From Thiocapsa sp. (GTDB lineage: Bacteria > Pseudomonadota > Gammaproteobacteria > Chromatiales > Chromatiaceae), in the NCBI RefSeq assembly GCF_018399035.1, contig NZ_CP073760.1, forward strand, positions 1,240,001 through 1,304,000: 64,000 nucleotides of DNA, given 5' to 3'. The position numbers and the translations under genes are program-made. The notes beneath the pieces are model-generated. The model did no database searches, was not told the DNA's origin, and worked only from the letters and a program-made list of their open reading frames with translations. How positions within the stretch are numbered: the first letter of the stretch is position 1; each line of letters begins with the position of its first letter. This document shows, piece by piece, positions 9,100 to 16,906 of this stretch.

Positions 9100-9705
9100 A
9101 TGAGCCCCGATATGCACGTCCAGAGCCCATCGGCGCTCAACGCCGTCAATGAGGTCTTCCATCTCTACGACCCACCCCTGTGGCTCGTCACGGCACGCGA
9201 CGGGGCGCGCCGAGGCGGCTTCATCGCCACGGCCGCAACCCGCGCATCCATCGTCCACGAGATCCCGCGCATGCTCGTCGCGGTCGCCAAGCACCATCAC
9301 ACCTGGGGCCTGATCGAGGCGAGCGGATCCTTCGCACTGCATCTCATCGCAGCCGAGGATATCGCGAGCGTTCGGCGCTTCGGGCTCGCCTCCGGGCACC
9401 GTGCGAACAAGTTTGCCGACCTGCCGCCGCGCGAGACACCCGCCGGCGCGCCCTTGATCGAGGGGGCCATCTCCTGGTTGGACTGTCGGGTCGAAGCGCG
9501 CATGGACATCGGCGACCGCACCACCTATCTGGCCGAGGTCACTGCAGGCGCGGTCTTGCGGTGCGGCCCGATCCTCACGGTCGCGGGACTGCTGCGGGAT
9601 GCGCCCGAGGCCGATCGGGCCGAGCTGAAACGCCTCTATGCGCACGATCAGGAGACCGACCGAGCGGCGATCCTGGCCTGGCGCCGGTCTCGTGACGAGG
9701 CGTAA
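9100..9705 (+). CDS. Flavin reductase-like (DIM6/NTAB family) FMN-binding protein
   Basis: About 201 residues from ATG 9100; ATG 9112 (MHVQSPSALN) is an alternative start. The split-barrel pattern is PLWLVTARDGARRGGFIATAATRASI (flavin-binding first strands), then RMLVAVAKHHHTWGLIEASGSFALHLI, then DCRVEARMDIGDRTTYLAEV. Such proteins reduce or bind FMN in the cytoplasm. It follows the PHA-like gene by 33 bases in the same direction, so the 7619-9705 genes may be one transcript. Confidence 0.8.
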   Translation: MSPDMHVQSPSALNAVNEVFHLYDPPLWLVTARDGARRGGFIATAATRASIVHEIPRMLVAVAKHHHTWGLIEASGSFALHLIAAEDIASVRRFGLASGHRANKFADLPPRETPAGAPLIEGAISWLDCRVEARMDIGDRTTYLAEVTAGAVLRCGPILTVAGLLRDAPEADRAELKRLYAHDQETDRAAILAWRRSRDEA

Positions 9706-9815
9706 GGCAGGGCCGTAGGTTGTGCCGAGCCATGCGAGGCACAACAAACCATCGGCGGACGTCGTGCTTCCTATCGTCAGCACGACCTACGGGTATCGAA
9801 TTCTCCGGAAACCCC

Positions 9816-9866
9816 TAAACCGCGCCAGCTCCGACACATCACGCACACCGCACCGGGCGCGGTTTA
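9816..9866. repeat. Short TAAACC-family inverted repeat
   Basis: 51 bases starting TAAACCGCGCCAG and ending GGGCGCGGTTTA. It is a deletion form of the first module of the 193-bp unit. The rest of 9706-10150 shows no gene; it carries the 3' end of the flavin reductase region and the upstream region of pyk. Confidence 0.75.
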
Positions 9867-10150
9867 GGACCAACCCACCGTCAGACCCAATGACACGCAA
9901 ACATCACAGTGCGTCGGTATAACGACAACCGCCGCGTGCGATCGGGCGCCGGACCATCGGCGTCGCGCCCAGCCTGAATCACCCTGCGAGCAACCCGCAC
10001 GCGAGCAGGCACTCCCGCCGGATCGCGATCTGACATCTGGCGCAAGTTGTGCTTAGATGACGACCAACCGGCCATGCTCGGCTCGGTCCCGCCCGCAGCC
10101 CCGACCGAACCATCCGAGCACCAAACCCTTCAGCAGTACGAGACCGAGAC

Positions 10151-11593
10151 ATGCAACTTCCCAACCACAAGACAAAGATCGTCGCGACAATCGGCCCGGC
10201 GTCGGATTCGCCGGAAATGCTTCGCGCCCTGATCGAGGCCGGCATGAACGTGGCCCGATTGAACTTCTCGCACGGCGATCCGCACTATCACGGGGCGCTG
10301 ATCGGGCGTATCCGCGAGGCCGCGACAGCCACCGGGCGCCGTGTCGCCATCATGGGCGACCTGCCCGGCCCCAAGATGCGCATCGGCGATCTGGCCGAAG
10401 AGCCGGTCGAGCTGCTGCGCGACGATATCCTCACCCTGACGACCGAGGACATCATCGGCAACAAGTCGCGGGTCTCCATGAGCTTTCTCGACCTCCCTGC
10501 GGCCGTGCAACCGGGTGACAGACTCTTCCTCAACGACGGCTTCATCCTGCTGAAGGTGCTCGAGGTCGAGGGCTCCGAGATCCGCTGCAGCGTGCGCGTC
10601 GGCGGTGAGCTGCGCTCGCGCAAGGGGCTCAACTTTCCGGGCATCAATCTCGGCATCAGTGCCTTCACCGCCGACGACCACGGTTGGCTGCACTTTGCCG
10701 CCGAGCACGGCCTGGATGCCGTCAGTCAATCCTTCGTCGCCACGGACGACGATATCCTTGCCGTGCGCCGTGCGGCCGACGCCATCGGCTATGCCCCCTT
10801 CATCATCGCCAAGATCGAGCGCGCCGATGCGCTCGACAATCTCGAGGCCATCCTACGCGCCGCCGACGGCATCATGGTCGCGCGGGGGGATCTCGGCGTG
10901 GAGATCCCCATCGAGCGGATCGCCGTGGTGCAGAAGCACATCACGGAGCTCGCCAATCGCTTCGGCAAGCCCGTGATCACCGCCACTCAGATGCTCGAAT
11001 CCATGGTGACCTTCCGCCGCCCGACCCGCGCCGAGGCGACCGATGTCGCCAACGCCATCCTGGGCGGGACCGACTGCGTCATGCTCTCCGCCGAATCGGC
11101 AATGGGGCGCTACCCGATCGAGTCCGTCGCCATGCTGGCGAGTATCGCCACCCATGTGGAGCCCGAGCGCAGCAAGCAGCCCTTCGTGCGCACCATGGAC
11201 GGGTTCCACGGCTCGGGGCGAATGCGTGCCGTCGACCTCATCGCCGCGAGCGTCTATCACACCATCAAGGACAGCGCCCCGCAGGCGGTCGTCGTCCCCA
11301 CCCAGACGGGCAGCACGCCCCGCAACGTCGCGCGCTTCCGGCTCCCGGTCTGGATCATCGCCTTCAGCCCGAATAAGGCCACCTGTCAGGCTCTGCAGTT
11401 CTCCTACGGCATCCATCCGATCCAGGTCGAGGCCGACCGCTCCGATTGGTCGAGCTTCGTGCGCCACTGGCTCTTCGAGCGCGGGATCCGCGAGGGCCTG
11501 GTCTTGCTGACCCAGGGTCCGACCGTGGAGAACCCCTCCGGCAACTATCGGATGGAGATCCTGGCGCTGGAGCCGCCGTCCGGACAGCGCTGA
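10151..11593 (+). CDS. pyk: Pyruvate kinase
   Basis: 480 residues, the usual length. It converts phosphoenolpyruvate and ADP to pyruvate and ATP in the cytoplasm. It starts MQLPNHKTKIVATIGPASDSPEML, the P-loop-less TIM-barrel entry, with NFSHGD next. The B domain spans about residues 75-170. The catalytic Lys region is PFIIAKIERADALDN, the signature is DGIMVARGDLGVEIP, and TATQMLESM carries the Mg-linked region. The C-terminal allosteric domain ends with LLTQGPTVENPSGNYRMEI. A single gene with its own upstream region. Confidence 0.96.
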   Translation: MQLPNHKTKIVATIGPASDSPEMLRALIEAGMNVARLNFSHGDPHYHGALIGRIREAATATGRRVAIMGDLPGPKMRIGDLAEEPVELLRDDILTLTTEDIIGNKSRVSMSFLDLPAAVQPGDRLFLNDGFILLKVLEVEGSEIRCSVRVGGELRSRKGLNFPGINLGISAFTADDHGWLHFAAEHGLDAVSQSFVATDDDILAVRRAADAIGYAPFIIAKIERADALDNLEAILRAADGIMVARGDLGVEIPIERIAVVQKHITELANRFGKPVITATQMLESMVTFRRPTRAEATDVANAILGGTDCVMLSAESAMGRYPIESVAMLASIATHVEPERSKQPFVRTMDGFHGSGRMRAVDLIAASVYHTIKDSAPQAVVVPTQTGSTPRNVARFRLPVWIIAFSPNKATCQALQFSYGIHPIQVEADRSDWSSFVRHWLFERGIREGLVLLTQGPTVENPSGNYRMEILALEPPSGQR

Positions 11594-11679
11594 GTTTGAG
11601 CCCGACCGGGAACCAGCGACAACAAGGTCGTCGAGAGAGTGGTTTCCGGAAAAAGATCTCCAGGGATGTAGGGGCCGTA

Positions 11680-11699
11680 GGGGCGACTTAAGTCGCCCC
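11680..11699. repeat. Single REP palindrome in convergent gap
   Basis: GGGGCGACTTAAGTCGCCCC is a perfect 20-base palindrome. It is the same REP core that fills the island to the right (GGGCGACTTCAGTCGCCC). It sits between the convergent pyk and CBS genes, where it could end transcription from both sides. Confidence 0.8.
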
Positions 11700-11788
11700 C
11701 TCATCCTCGCCCCCTCACGCCATCAAGACCGAGCCCGCCCCGCTCAGCCCTATACCCCAGCGCAAACAAAGTCACTCCGAGACCCGGT

Positions 11789-13231
11789 TCAGCGCCCCAG
11801 CTGATTGAGATGAAACCGGCTTCTCAGAAACCCCTGGAAGTGTCCAACCTCTTCGAGCGCGAGCTTCAAACGCCCCTCCTCGATCCGATTCAGCCGCTCG
11901 AGCGGTAGATAATTGTTCGGCTCGCGGTCCTCCTCGAGCGCGAGCAACTGCGCGCGCAGTCGCAGGGTCACCAGAAAATCCAGGGCCGCGATCAGACTCT
12001 CCGCCTGCTCCGCGCGCAGGACCCCGGACTCCTGTAAACCGAGCACCCGGCCGCGGGTACTGCCGTCGCCGACACCCGCCTGTAAAGCCATCGCTTTGAC
12101 CCCCTCGGTGATCGGAAAGATGCCGGCCTTCTTCAGCTCGATGCTGCCGCGGTGAGGTCCATGCCGCTCCGGCTTGATCCCCCCGAAGAACCCCAACGGC
12201 GGCTTGAAGCTGACCGCATTGGCGGCGCTATAGGCCAGAAACAGGTTATTGGCACGCAACTGCGCCGTGATGTGGGCCTTCAAGTCGGCCTCGAAGCTCG
12301 CGTCTCCGTAAAGGGTACGAAGATCGAAAAACATGCTGCCCGAGAGGATGTTCTCGGGCGACGGGGTCCTCAGCCATTTATCGAGAACACGCTTCCAGTC
12401 GGAGAGACTGCGCCTCCAAGCCTCGTTCTTCGCCATAATGCCGCCGGGGCACGCCGGCACGCCGATCCCGATAAGCTGATCGATCAGGTCCACGCTGAAG
12501 GCCGCCAGACGCTCGCGCTCGTCCGACGTCAGATCGTCCGCGTAGACGATCGCATTGTCCTGATCGGTGGAGAGCGTCTGCTCTCTGCGGCCTTCGCTCC
12601 CCAGCGCCAGGAAGGCAAAGCGGTCCGTGAGATCCGGGTAGCGGTCGGCGCGCACCAGCTCGATCAGACGCACCAGGATACGGTCGTTCAGATGCGCGAC
12701 CGTCTGCACCAGATCCTTGGTCGCCACGCCCGTGCCCGACAGGTGCACGACGAGCTTCTCCAACTTCTCATGCAGGATCTTCAGATCATCGACGTCGGTC
12801 GCCTCCTCGATCTCCTTCACCAACTGTTGGGGCGAGCGACTTTGCAACCGCAGTGCGTCGGAATCGGTCACGATCCCGCAGAGCGCACCGCTCGTATCCA
12901 CCACGCACAGCCGGTGGATTCGCCGCCGACTCATGAGATGAAGCGCCTCGAACAGATAGTCGTCCTCGCCGATCGTCACCAGCGGGCTGTTCATGATGTC
13001 GCCCACGCGCAGCTCGCCGGGATCCTGCCCCCGTGCCACGACCTTGTTGCGCAGGTCGCGGTCCGTCACCATCCCGACCGGAACTTGATCCGAGCAGACA
13101 ACGATGCTCGAAATATTCCGCTCGCTCATCATCTCGGCGGCGGCGACCAGCGACTCATCCTGATCGCAGGTCACGACCTCGCGTTGACACAGATCCCTGA
13201 CGGGAACGAAAAACACATTATCAGCGGACAT
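11789..13231 (-). CDS. CBS-pair protein with DUF294 nucleotidyltransferase domains
   Basis: 480 residues. The N-terminal two CBS domains (about 10-130) show VPVGMVTDRDLRNKVVARG and LCGIVTDSDALRL and probably sense an adenine nucleotide. The middle DUF294 domain has a nucleotidyltransferase signature LGSEGRREQTLSTDQDNAIVY (GS...D-x-D). A C-terminal DUF294 helical domain follows. Start ATG 13231 (MSADNVFF); earlier in-frame codons lack family similarity. The family resembles GlnD-like signalling proteins, often linked to cAMP-type sensing, but the exact reaction is unknown. Cytoplasmic. Confidence 0.88.
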   Translation of the reverse strand: MSADNVFFVPVRDLCQREVVTCDQDESLVAAAEMMSERNISSIVVCSDQVPVGMVTDRDLRNKVVARGQDPGELRVGDIMNSPLVTIGEDDYLFEALHLMSRRRIHRLCVVDTSGALCGIVTDSDALRLQSRSPQQLVKEIEEATDVDDLKILHEKLEKLVVHLSGTGVATKDLVQTVAHLNDRILVRLIELVRADRYPDLTDRFAFLALGSEGRREQTLSTDQDNAIVYADDLTSDERERLAAFSVDLIDQLIGIGVPACPGGIMAKNEAWRRSLSDWKRVLDKWLRTPSPENILSGSMFFDLRTLYGDASFEADLKAHITAQLRANNLFLAYSAANAVSFKPPLGFFGGIKPERHGPHRGSIELKKAGIFPITEGVKAMALQAGVGDGSTRGRVLGLQESGVLRAEQAESLIAALDFLVTLRLRAQLLALEEDREPNNYLPLERLNRIEEGRLKLALEEVGHFQGFLRSRFHLNQLGR

Positions 13232-13439
13232 TGGGCCTCGATTGCGACTGATTTTGACGACTGCATCGACGGTTGGCGCGCGTGTTGAACCGAAAGTTCC
13301 CATCCGCGATCCGGTGCATTCGTGAGATGGATCGATCCAACCGGACTGGACCGAATCCGCACAGGCCACTTTAGCCCGGGGAACCCGATCACGCGAGACC
13401 GAGCGAGCAATACCGGCGACTCGCGCCGCCTCGCCGGCG

Positions 13440-13468
13440 TTGACCGCGCCAACCTTGCCTGGTACATT
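13440..13468 (+). promoter_or_regulatory. Sigma-70 promoter for tRNA-Val
   Basis: A -35 TTGACC (13440-13445), 17-base spacer and -10 TACATT (13463-13468) lie 13 bases before the mature tRNA. The GC-rich stretch just after the -10 is typical of stringently controlled stable-RNA promoters. Confidence 0.7.
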
Positions 13469-13481
13469 GCGCCGCTGAGTC

Positions 13482-13556
13482 GGGCGCATAGCTCAGCGGG
13501 AGAGCACTGTCTTCACACGGCAGGGGTCGGTGGTTCGATCCCACCTGCGCCCACCA
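13482..13556 (+). tRNA. tRNA-Val (anticodon CAC)
   Basis: 75 nt. The acceptor arm GGGCGCA pairs with TGCGCCC and the CCA end is encoded (ACCA 13553-13556). The D arm is GCTC/GAGC. The anticodon stem CTGTC/GGCAG holds loop TTCACAC, so the anticodon is CAC and reads GUG. The T arm is GTGGTTCGATCCCAC-like. All four arms fold cleanly. Confidence 0.97.
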
Positions 13557-13577
13557 ACAAAATAAGAGCTTACGAAG

Positions 13578-13604
13578 AACCGGCCTAGCGCCGGTTTTTT
13601 TGTT
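13578..13604 (+). terminator. Rho-independent terminator after tRNA-Val
   Basis: AACCGGC...GCCGGTT hairpin followed by a run of T, starting 22 bases after the tRNA. Confidence 0.85.
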
Positions 13605-13952
13605 GGAGTTGTGGAAGTGCACCGCGGGATCGGCGCCGACACAATCTCCTCGAGCGCGATTGCGGCCCCGCGGACGCACGACAGCGTAGCTCAAGCGCGG
13701 AAACAGATGCGCCAGGCTCAGCGCGGCGATGCGCGCCTGGCGCAGATAATCCCAGGGCAGAACGGCGCACTCGGCGGAGCGCCGATGCAGGACCAGTGCC
13801 GGGCGAGCGCCGGACTCGCCGCGGTCCCACGGCATGCGATAGCGTTGGACTCTGGTGACGAAGCTCCGGCTTCGTCACCCGCGAGAAGAAGCTCCGCTTC
13901 GCGAATCGGCCGTCCGTGCCGACGCCTCATGAAGCTTGTGACGGGGGAGCCC

Positions 13953-14101
13953 ATGAAACCTTCAGAAGCATTGGACTCGAACCGAGCCGCAATGCGGTCT
14001 GTGGTCGAGTCCCACCGCGCCCGCAACGCTCGGGTGTTCGGCTCCGTGCTGCACGGCCAGGACACCGACAGCAGCGACTTGGACATCCTCATCGACCTTG
14101 G
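13953..14101 (+). pseudogene. MNT-type nucleotidyltransferase, N-terminal fragment
   Basis: ATG 13953 ([20 protein letters not shown]) leads into [25 protein letters not shown], the GSx10DxD catalytic motif of MntA-type antitoxins, which adenylylate HEPN toxins. Similarity ends abruptly near 14101, where minus-strand sequence of a different gene begins. No HEPN partner is next to it. It is a truncated relic. Confidence 0.75.
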
Positions 14102-14345
14102 GGTGGCCGAGCAAAGGTGTGTAGGCCGCGTTCTCCGCGACCAGCGAGACCACCGACATGAGGTGCGATTTGCCGATGCCGTAGTTGCCGACCACGAGGA
14201 TGCCTTTATGGTCGACGCCCGGATCGAACGAGAGCTGCGGGATGATGACCTCGGCGATGCGCGTGGCCATCTCGTCGGAGATCACATAGGTCGAAACGAG
14301 CTTTTGCGCCTCATCCGGCCGGTTGGCGTCGAGCAGTTTGAGGTG
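14102..14345 (-). pseudogene. Fragment of a DUF6079/PglY-like ATPase (BREX-type defence)
   Basis: Minus-strand frame of about 80 residues. It includes [22 protein letters not shown] and [19 protein letters not shown], the latter a P-loop (GxxGxGKS). This start-region pattern resembles PglY/DUF6079 ATPases of BREX/Pgl phage-defence systems. Both ends are cut: the N-terminal side joins a transposase relic and the C-terminal side joins the nucleotidyltransferase stub. The family call rests on recalled motif similarity. Confidence 0.5.
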
Positions 14346-14392
14346 GATGGGCCGAGGACTTCGAAGATCAGCTCCGGAGTCTTGGCGTCGTC

Positions 14393-14727
14393 GCGCCGGT
14401 CGGGCGGGCCAGGGCATGCGCTCGAGCACCTGCTCGAACAAAGATGGGTGGGGCTGAGCGAAGAAGCGCTCGGCGGCCGTGGTGCCGTCGGGCCGCTTGA
14501 TCGCAACGTTGTGCAGGGCGGTCAAGACCTGCTGCTTGCGCGGGCCGAGTCGGTGATGCCCATGCTGATCGAGCGCGAGGAAGCCGTTGCGTCCCTCGAC
14601 ACAAGAGCTGCTGCGCTGGAACAGATCGGCACACTCCCCGGCGACCTGCTTTGGCTTCGACGCGGTGCGCGTGGGCCTGCTCGAGCAGGATGAAGTTCGA
14701 GATCGCATCGATGCACACCAAGCGCAT
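14393..14727 (-). pseudogene. C-terminal relic of an ISNCY/DUF6399-like transposase
   Basis: Minus-strand reading gives [18 protein letters not shown] in one frame, then after a frameshift near 14650 [18 protein letters not shown] and [18 protein letters not shown], ending [10 protein letters not shown]. This matches the C-terminal region I recall from DUF6399-type transposases ([10 protein letters not shown] ... [12 protein letters not shown]). The rest of the element is missing. Confidence 0.55.
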
Positions 14728-14790
14728 GCTTGTTTCCGCAGCGGCCGGTCCAGGAAACCCGCGCCGGGGGCCGCACCTGAGATCAGGCAT

Positions 14791-15270
14791 TCAAGTCCGC
14801 TCGGCCTTGAGCAGACGCCGATCCATGACCAATTTCCGCGGTTCGCCGATCACCACGGCGGCGGCGAAGCCGGGATGGGCTGGATTCAGGATCAGGTTGC
14901 GCTCGCCGGGTGTCACGGCGCTGGGCACAGTCAGCCCCACCGAGACGCCTGATGCGGCCCAGGCGTCGCCGATCGATCGCGTCGATGCCGGAGCCGGCCA
15001 GGCGGCGTCATCGGCGGGCAGCTCGGCCACGAGCTCGCACGCCAAGACGGCCTCGGGCACCACCTCGAGCTCAATGTATCGCCAGTGTCCGCGCAGGACG
15101 TCTTCAGCCTCCAAGTGGACGAGCAGCTCGAGCTGCGCAAGCGACAGCGACTGGGCCGCATACACCATCGAAACACCGGGTGAATTCCAACGCCCGCCGA
15201 AGAGCCGGGCACCTTCGCCGGTGAAGGCCGTTTCCAGATACGCCTCGTCGAGCAGACGAAACCACCTCAA
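14791..15270 (-). CDS. RES-domain toxin of a RES/Xre TA system
   Basis: 159 residues. The RES domain is seen as [32 protein letters not shown] with conserved Arg, Glu and Ser-type residues, and [32 protein letters not shown] near the end. RES toxins of the ParT/MbcT group degrade NAD+ or ADP-ribosylate targets. The start ATG overlaps the stop of the upstream antitoxin (ATGA at 15270-15267), a usual antitoxin-toxin arrangement. It looks intact. Confidence 0.9.
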   Translation of the reverse strand: MRWFRLLDEAYLETAFTGEGARLFGGRWNSPGVSMVYAAQSLSLAQLELLVHLEAEDVLRGHWRYIELEVVPEAVLACELVAELPADDAAWPAPASTRSIGDAWAASGVSVGLTVPSAVTPGERNLILNPAHPGFAAAVVIGEPRKLVMDRRLLKAERT

Positions 15271-15710
15271 GAAAAGACCCCATGGCGTAATCGGCCGATC
15301 AGTTGCTCGACTTCACGCGCACCGATTTCCGTGTCCGCGTAGTCGAGCGGACGCAAACCTGCGAGCGCGGTCTTCGGCGACGTGAGCCAGTCCCGGGCGC
15401 GCGCGACGTCGCGCAGCATCTCGGTTGCCAGGGCCAAGAGTCGTTCGATACGCAGCACGCGCTCGGACTCGGCCGGGTCCAGACGACCGGCTTGACGGCG
15501 CCGCACCAGGGTACGGCTCGGAATGCCGGCATAGGCGGCCAGCTCCTGCAGCGACAGACCCAAGGGTTCGCGCAGGGCCTCCAGCTCGGTGAAGGGCAGG
15601 CCGCGGCGCACCCGCTCGACCAGCTGGGGTGCTGGGGTCTGCAAGACCTTCAAGAGATCGGCTGCTTGCGGATGCGTCGGGACCGTAATCCCGGTCGCCG
15701 TATTCGTCAT
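15267..15710 (-). CDS. Xre/MbcA/ParS-type antitoxin
   Basis: 147 residues from ATG 15710 (MTNTATGITVP). The N-terminal HTH-like part is FTELEALREPLGLSLQELAAYAGIPSRTLVRRR. The C-terminal MbcA/ParS toxin-binding domain is RVLRIERLLALATEMLRDVARARDWLTSPKTALAG...LDYADTEIGAREVEQLIGRL. It neutralises the RES protein encoded directly downstream and should repress its own promoter. Confidence 0.9.
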   Translation of the reverse strand: MTNTATGITVPTHPQAADLLKVLQTPAPQLVERVRRGLPFTELEALREPLGLSLQELAAYAGIPSRTLVRRRQAGRLDPAESERVLRIERLLALATEMLRDVARARDWLTSPKTALAGLRPLDYADTEIGAREVEQLIGRLRHGVFS

Positions 15711-15923
15711 GACCAGATGCTCCACCAGTAACGCCACTTGGCTCCACTCTATACGCCATTTGCTATGACAACAAGAACGTCTCTTCGACGCAGCACCCAG
15801 ACCCAACCGCTGGTGAGACGTCGAGGTGCTTCGGGTCGGTTAAGGCGCACGAGCAGGCTTCGCGCATCGGTCCCGTCGGGCGGTGCCGGGGGCAAAAGCT
15901 TTGCTCTATTGTCAACACGCCTA

Positions 15924-15944
15924 ATGTTGCTACGATAGCAACAT
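15924..15944 (+). promoter_or_regulatory. Palindromic operator overlapping the TumE-like start codon
   Basis: Perfect inverted repeat with 9-base arms ATGTTGCTA and TAGCAACAT around CGA. Its right arm includes the ATG of the toxin gene (15943). A TTGTCA (15909) and TACGAT (15931) pair gives a plausible promoter whose start point would fall at or next to the ATG, so the message may be leaderless. Autoregulation by the antitoxin is inferred. Confidence 0.6.
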
Positions 15945-16251
15945 GACGGCGCAACTCCTGATTCACGAAAGACAGCCCCTCGCCGTCGGCCTGTTCAAGG
16001 AGGTCAAGGTGTGGCGCTTGCCGGAGCCGGTCGCGGGGTGCGCCCACCTGTACAAGTACCGACTGGCCCTGGTCGCAAACGATCGATGCGTGTTGCGCTA
16101 CGGCAACGAGCGCGGGAAGGGGGACCACAAGCACATCGGCGACGCCGAAGCGCCGATGACGTTTACCGATCTTGCAACCCTGCTCGCGGACTTTCACCGT
16201 GATATCCGGCTTTGGAGGCGATCGCATGAACAGGCTGATGATTCGTGTTGA
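15943..16251 (+). CDS. DUF6516 (TumE-like) toxin
   Basis: 102 residues: LFKEVKVWRLPEPVAGCAHLYKYRLALV...VLRYGNERGKGDHKHIGDAEAPMTF...LLADFHRDI. The RLPEPV...HxYKYRL and NERGKGDHxH motifs are diagnostic of DUF6516, the toxin of TumE/TumA pairs carried on some transposons. Its biochemical action is not settled. A second, diverged pair lies at 32365-33002. The 3' end overlaps the antitoxin by 26 bases. Confidence 0.8.
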   Translation: MTAQLLIHERQPLAVGLFKEVKVWRLPEPVAGCAHLYKYRLALVANDRCVLRYGNERGKGDHKHIGDAEAPMTFTDLATLLADFHRDIRLWRRSHEQADDSC

Positions 16252-16573
16252 GGCAGAGGACGAATGGAGCCGACGGATCGTGCAGGCTGTTGAGCGCGGC
16301 AAGCCCCAGCCTCCGGGATATTCATTCACGACCGAGGAGGATCTGCTCGACACCCTCACCGCCAACCGTTTCGCCATCCTCAAGGCACTTACCGGCGCCG
16401 GTCCGCTCGGGGTGCGCGAGCTTGCACGCCGAGTGGGGCGCGACGTGCGCGCGGTGCATGCCGACGCCGGGCGGCTTGCGTCGATCGGCCTGATCGACAA
16501 GACCTCCGATGGCAAGCTGCATTTCCCGTACGACGAGGTGCGTATCGAGATGGCTTGGCACGCGGCGGCTTGA
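16226..16573 (+). CDS. HVO_A0114-type winged-helix antitoxin (TumA-like)
   Basis: 115 residues from ATG 16226 (MNRLMIRVEAEDEW), preceded by GGAGGCG. The winged HTH is LTANRFAILKALTGAGPLGVRELARRVGRDVRAVHADAGRLASIGLIDK (about 45-95). The tail KLHFPYDEVRIEMAW is shared with its relative at 32365-32733. It partners with the DUF6516 toxin just upstream and probably binds the palindrome at 15924. Confidence 0.8.
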   Translation: MNRLMIRVEAEDEWSRRIVQAVERGKPQPPGYSFTTEEDLLDTLTANRFAILKALTGAGPLGVRELARRVGRDVRAVHADAGRLASIGLIDKTSDGKLHFPYDEVRIEMAWHAAA

Positions 16574-16608
16574 AGGGCGGCGCAAGAGTGTTCGAGGGCG
16601 TCCCGACC

Positions 16609-16733
16609 TAAACCGCGCCCGGTGCGGTATGCGTCATTGGTTGGAGTGGATCGGCCGCGCCAGCTCCGACGACTGTCGGAGCTGGCGCGGTTTAAACCGC
16701 GTCTCCAAAAAGGTCGGAAAAATCCTTGAGCCC
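16609..16733. repeat. TAAACC-family composite, second module truncated
   Basis: First module 16609-16694 is nearly identical to 115-200. The second module begins AAACCGCGTCTCCAAAAAGG and is lost after about 16733. No gene is evident in 16734-16906. Confidence 0.8.
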
Positions 16734-16906
16734 TTCGCGAAGGGCCTGGAACGGCGCGAGCGGCGCAATCTGACCGGCCTCACCGGCACCCTGCTGGAGC
16801 GCGGCGGCGAGGTGCACGACGTGCTTTATCAGTTTGCCCGCGGCCTGAAGCCGTTCGTGCCAACTTGCGCCGACGGTGAGTTGTGCCTCGCACGGCTCGG
16901 CACAAC

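Noticed and set aside
13611..13860. Possible gene on the minus strand after the tRNA terminator
   Set aside because: An open frame (LVLHRRSAECAVLPWDYLRQ...) exists, but I see no family, start or partner; it may be a relic.
16734..16906. Phasin- or granule-like fragment (GLERRERRNLTGLTGTLLERGG)
   Set aside because: Similarity is too vague and the frame has no start.
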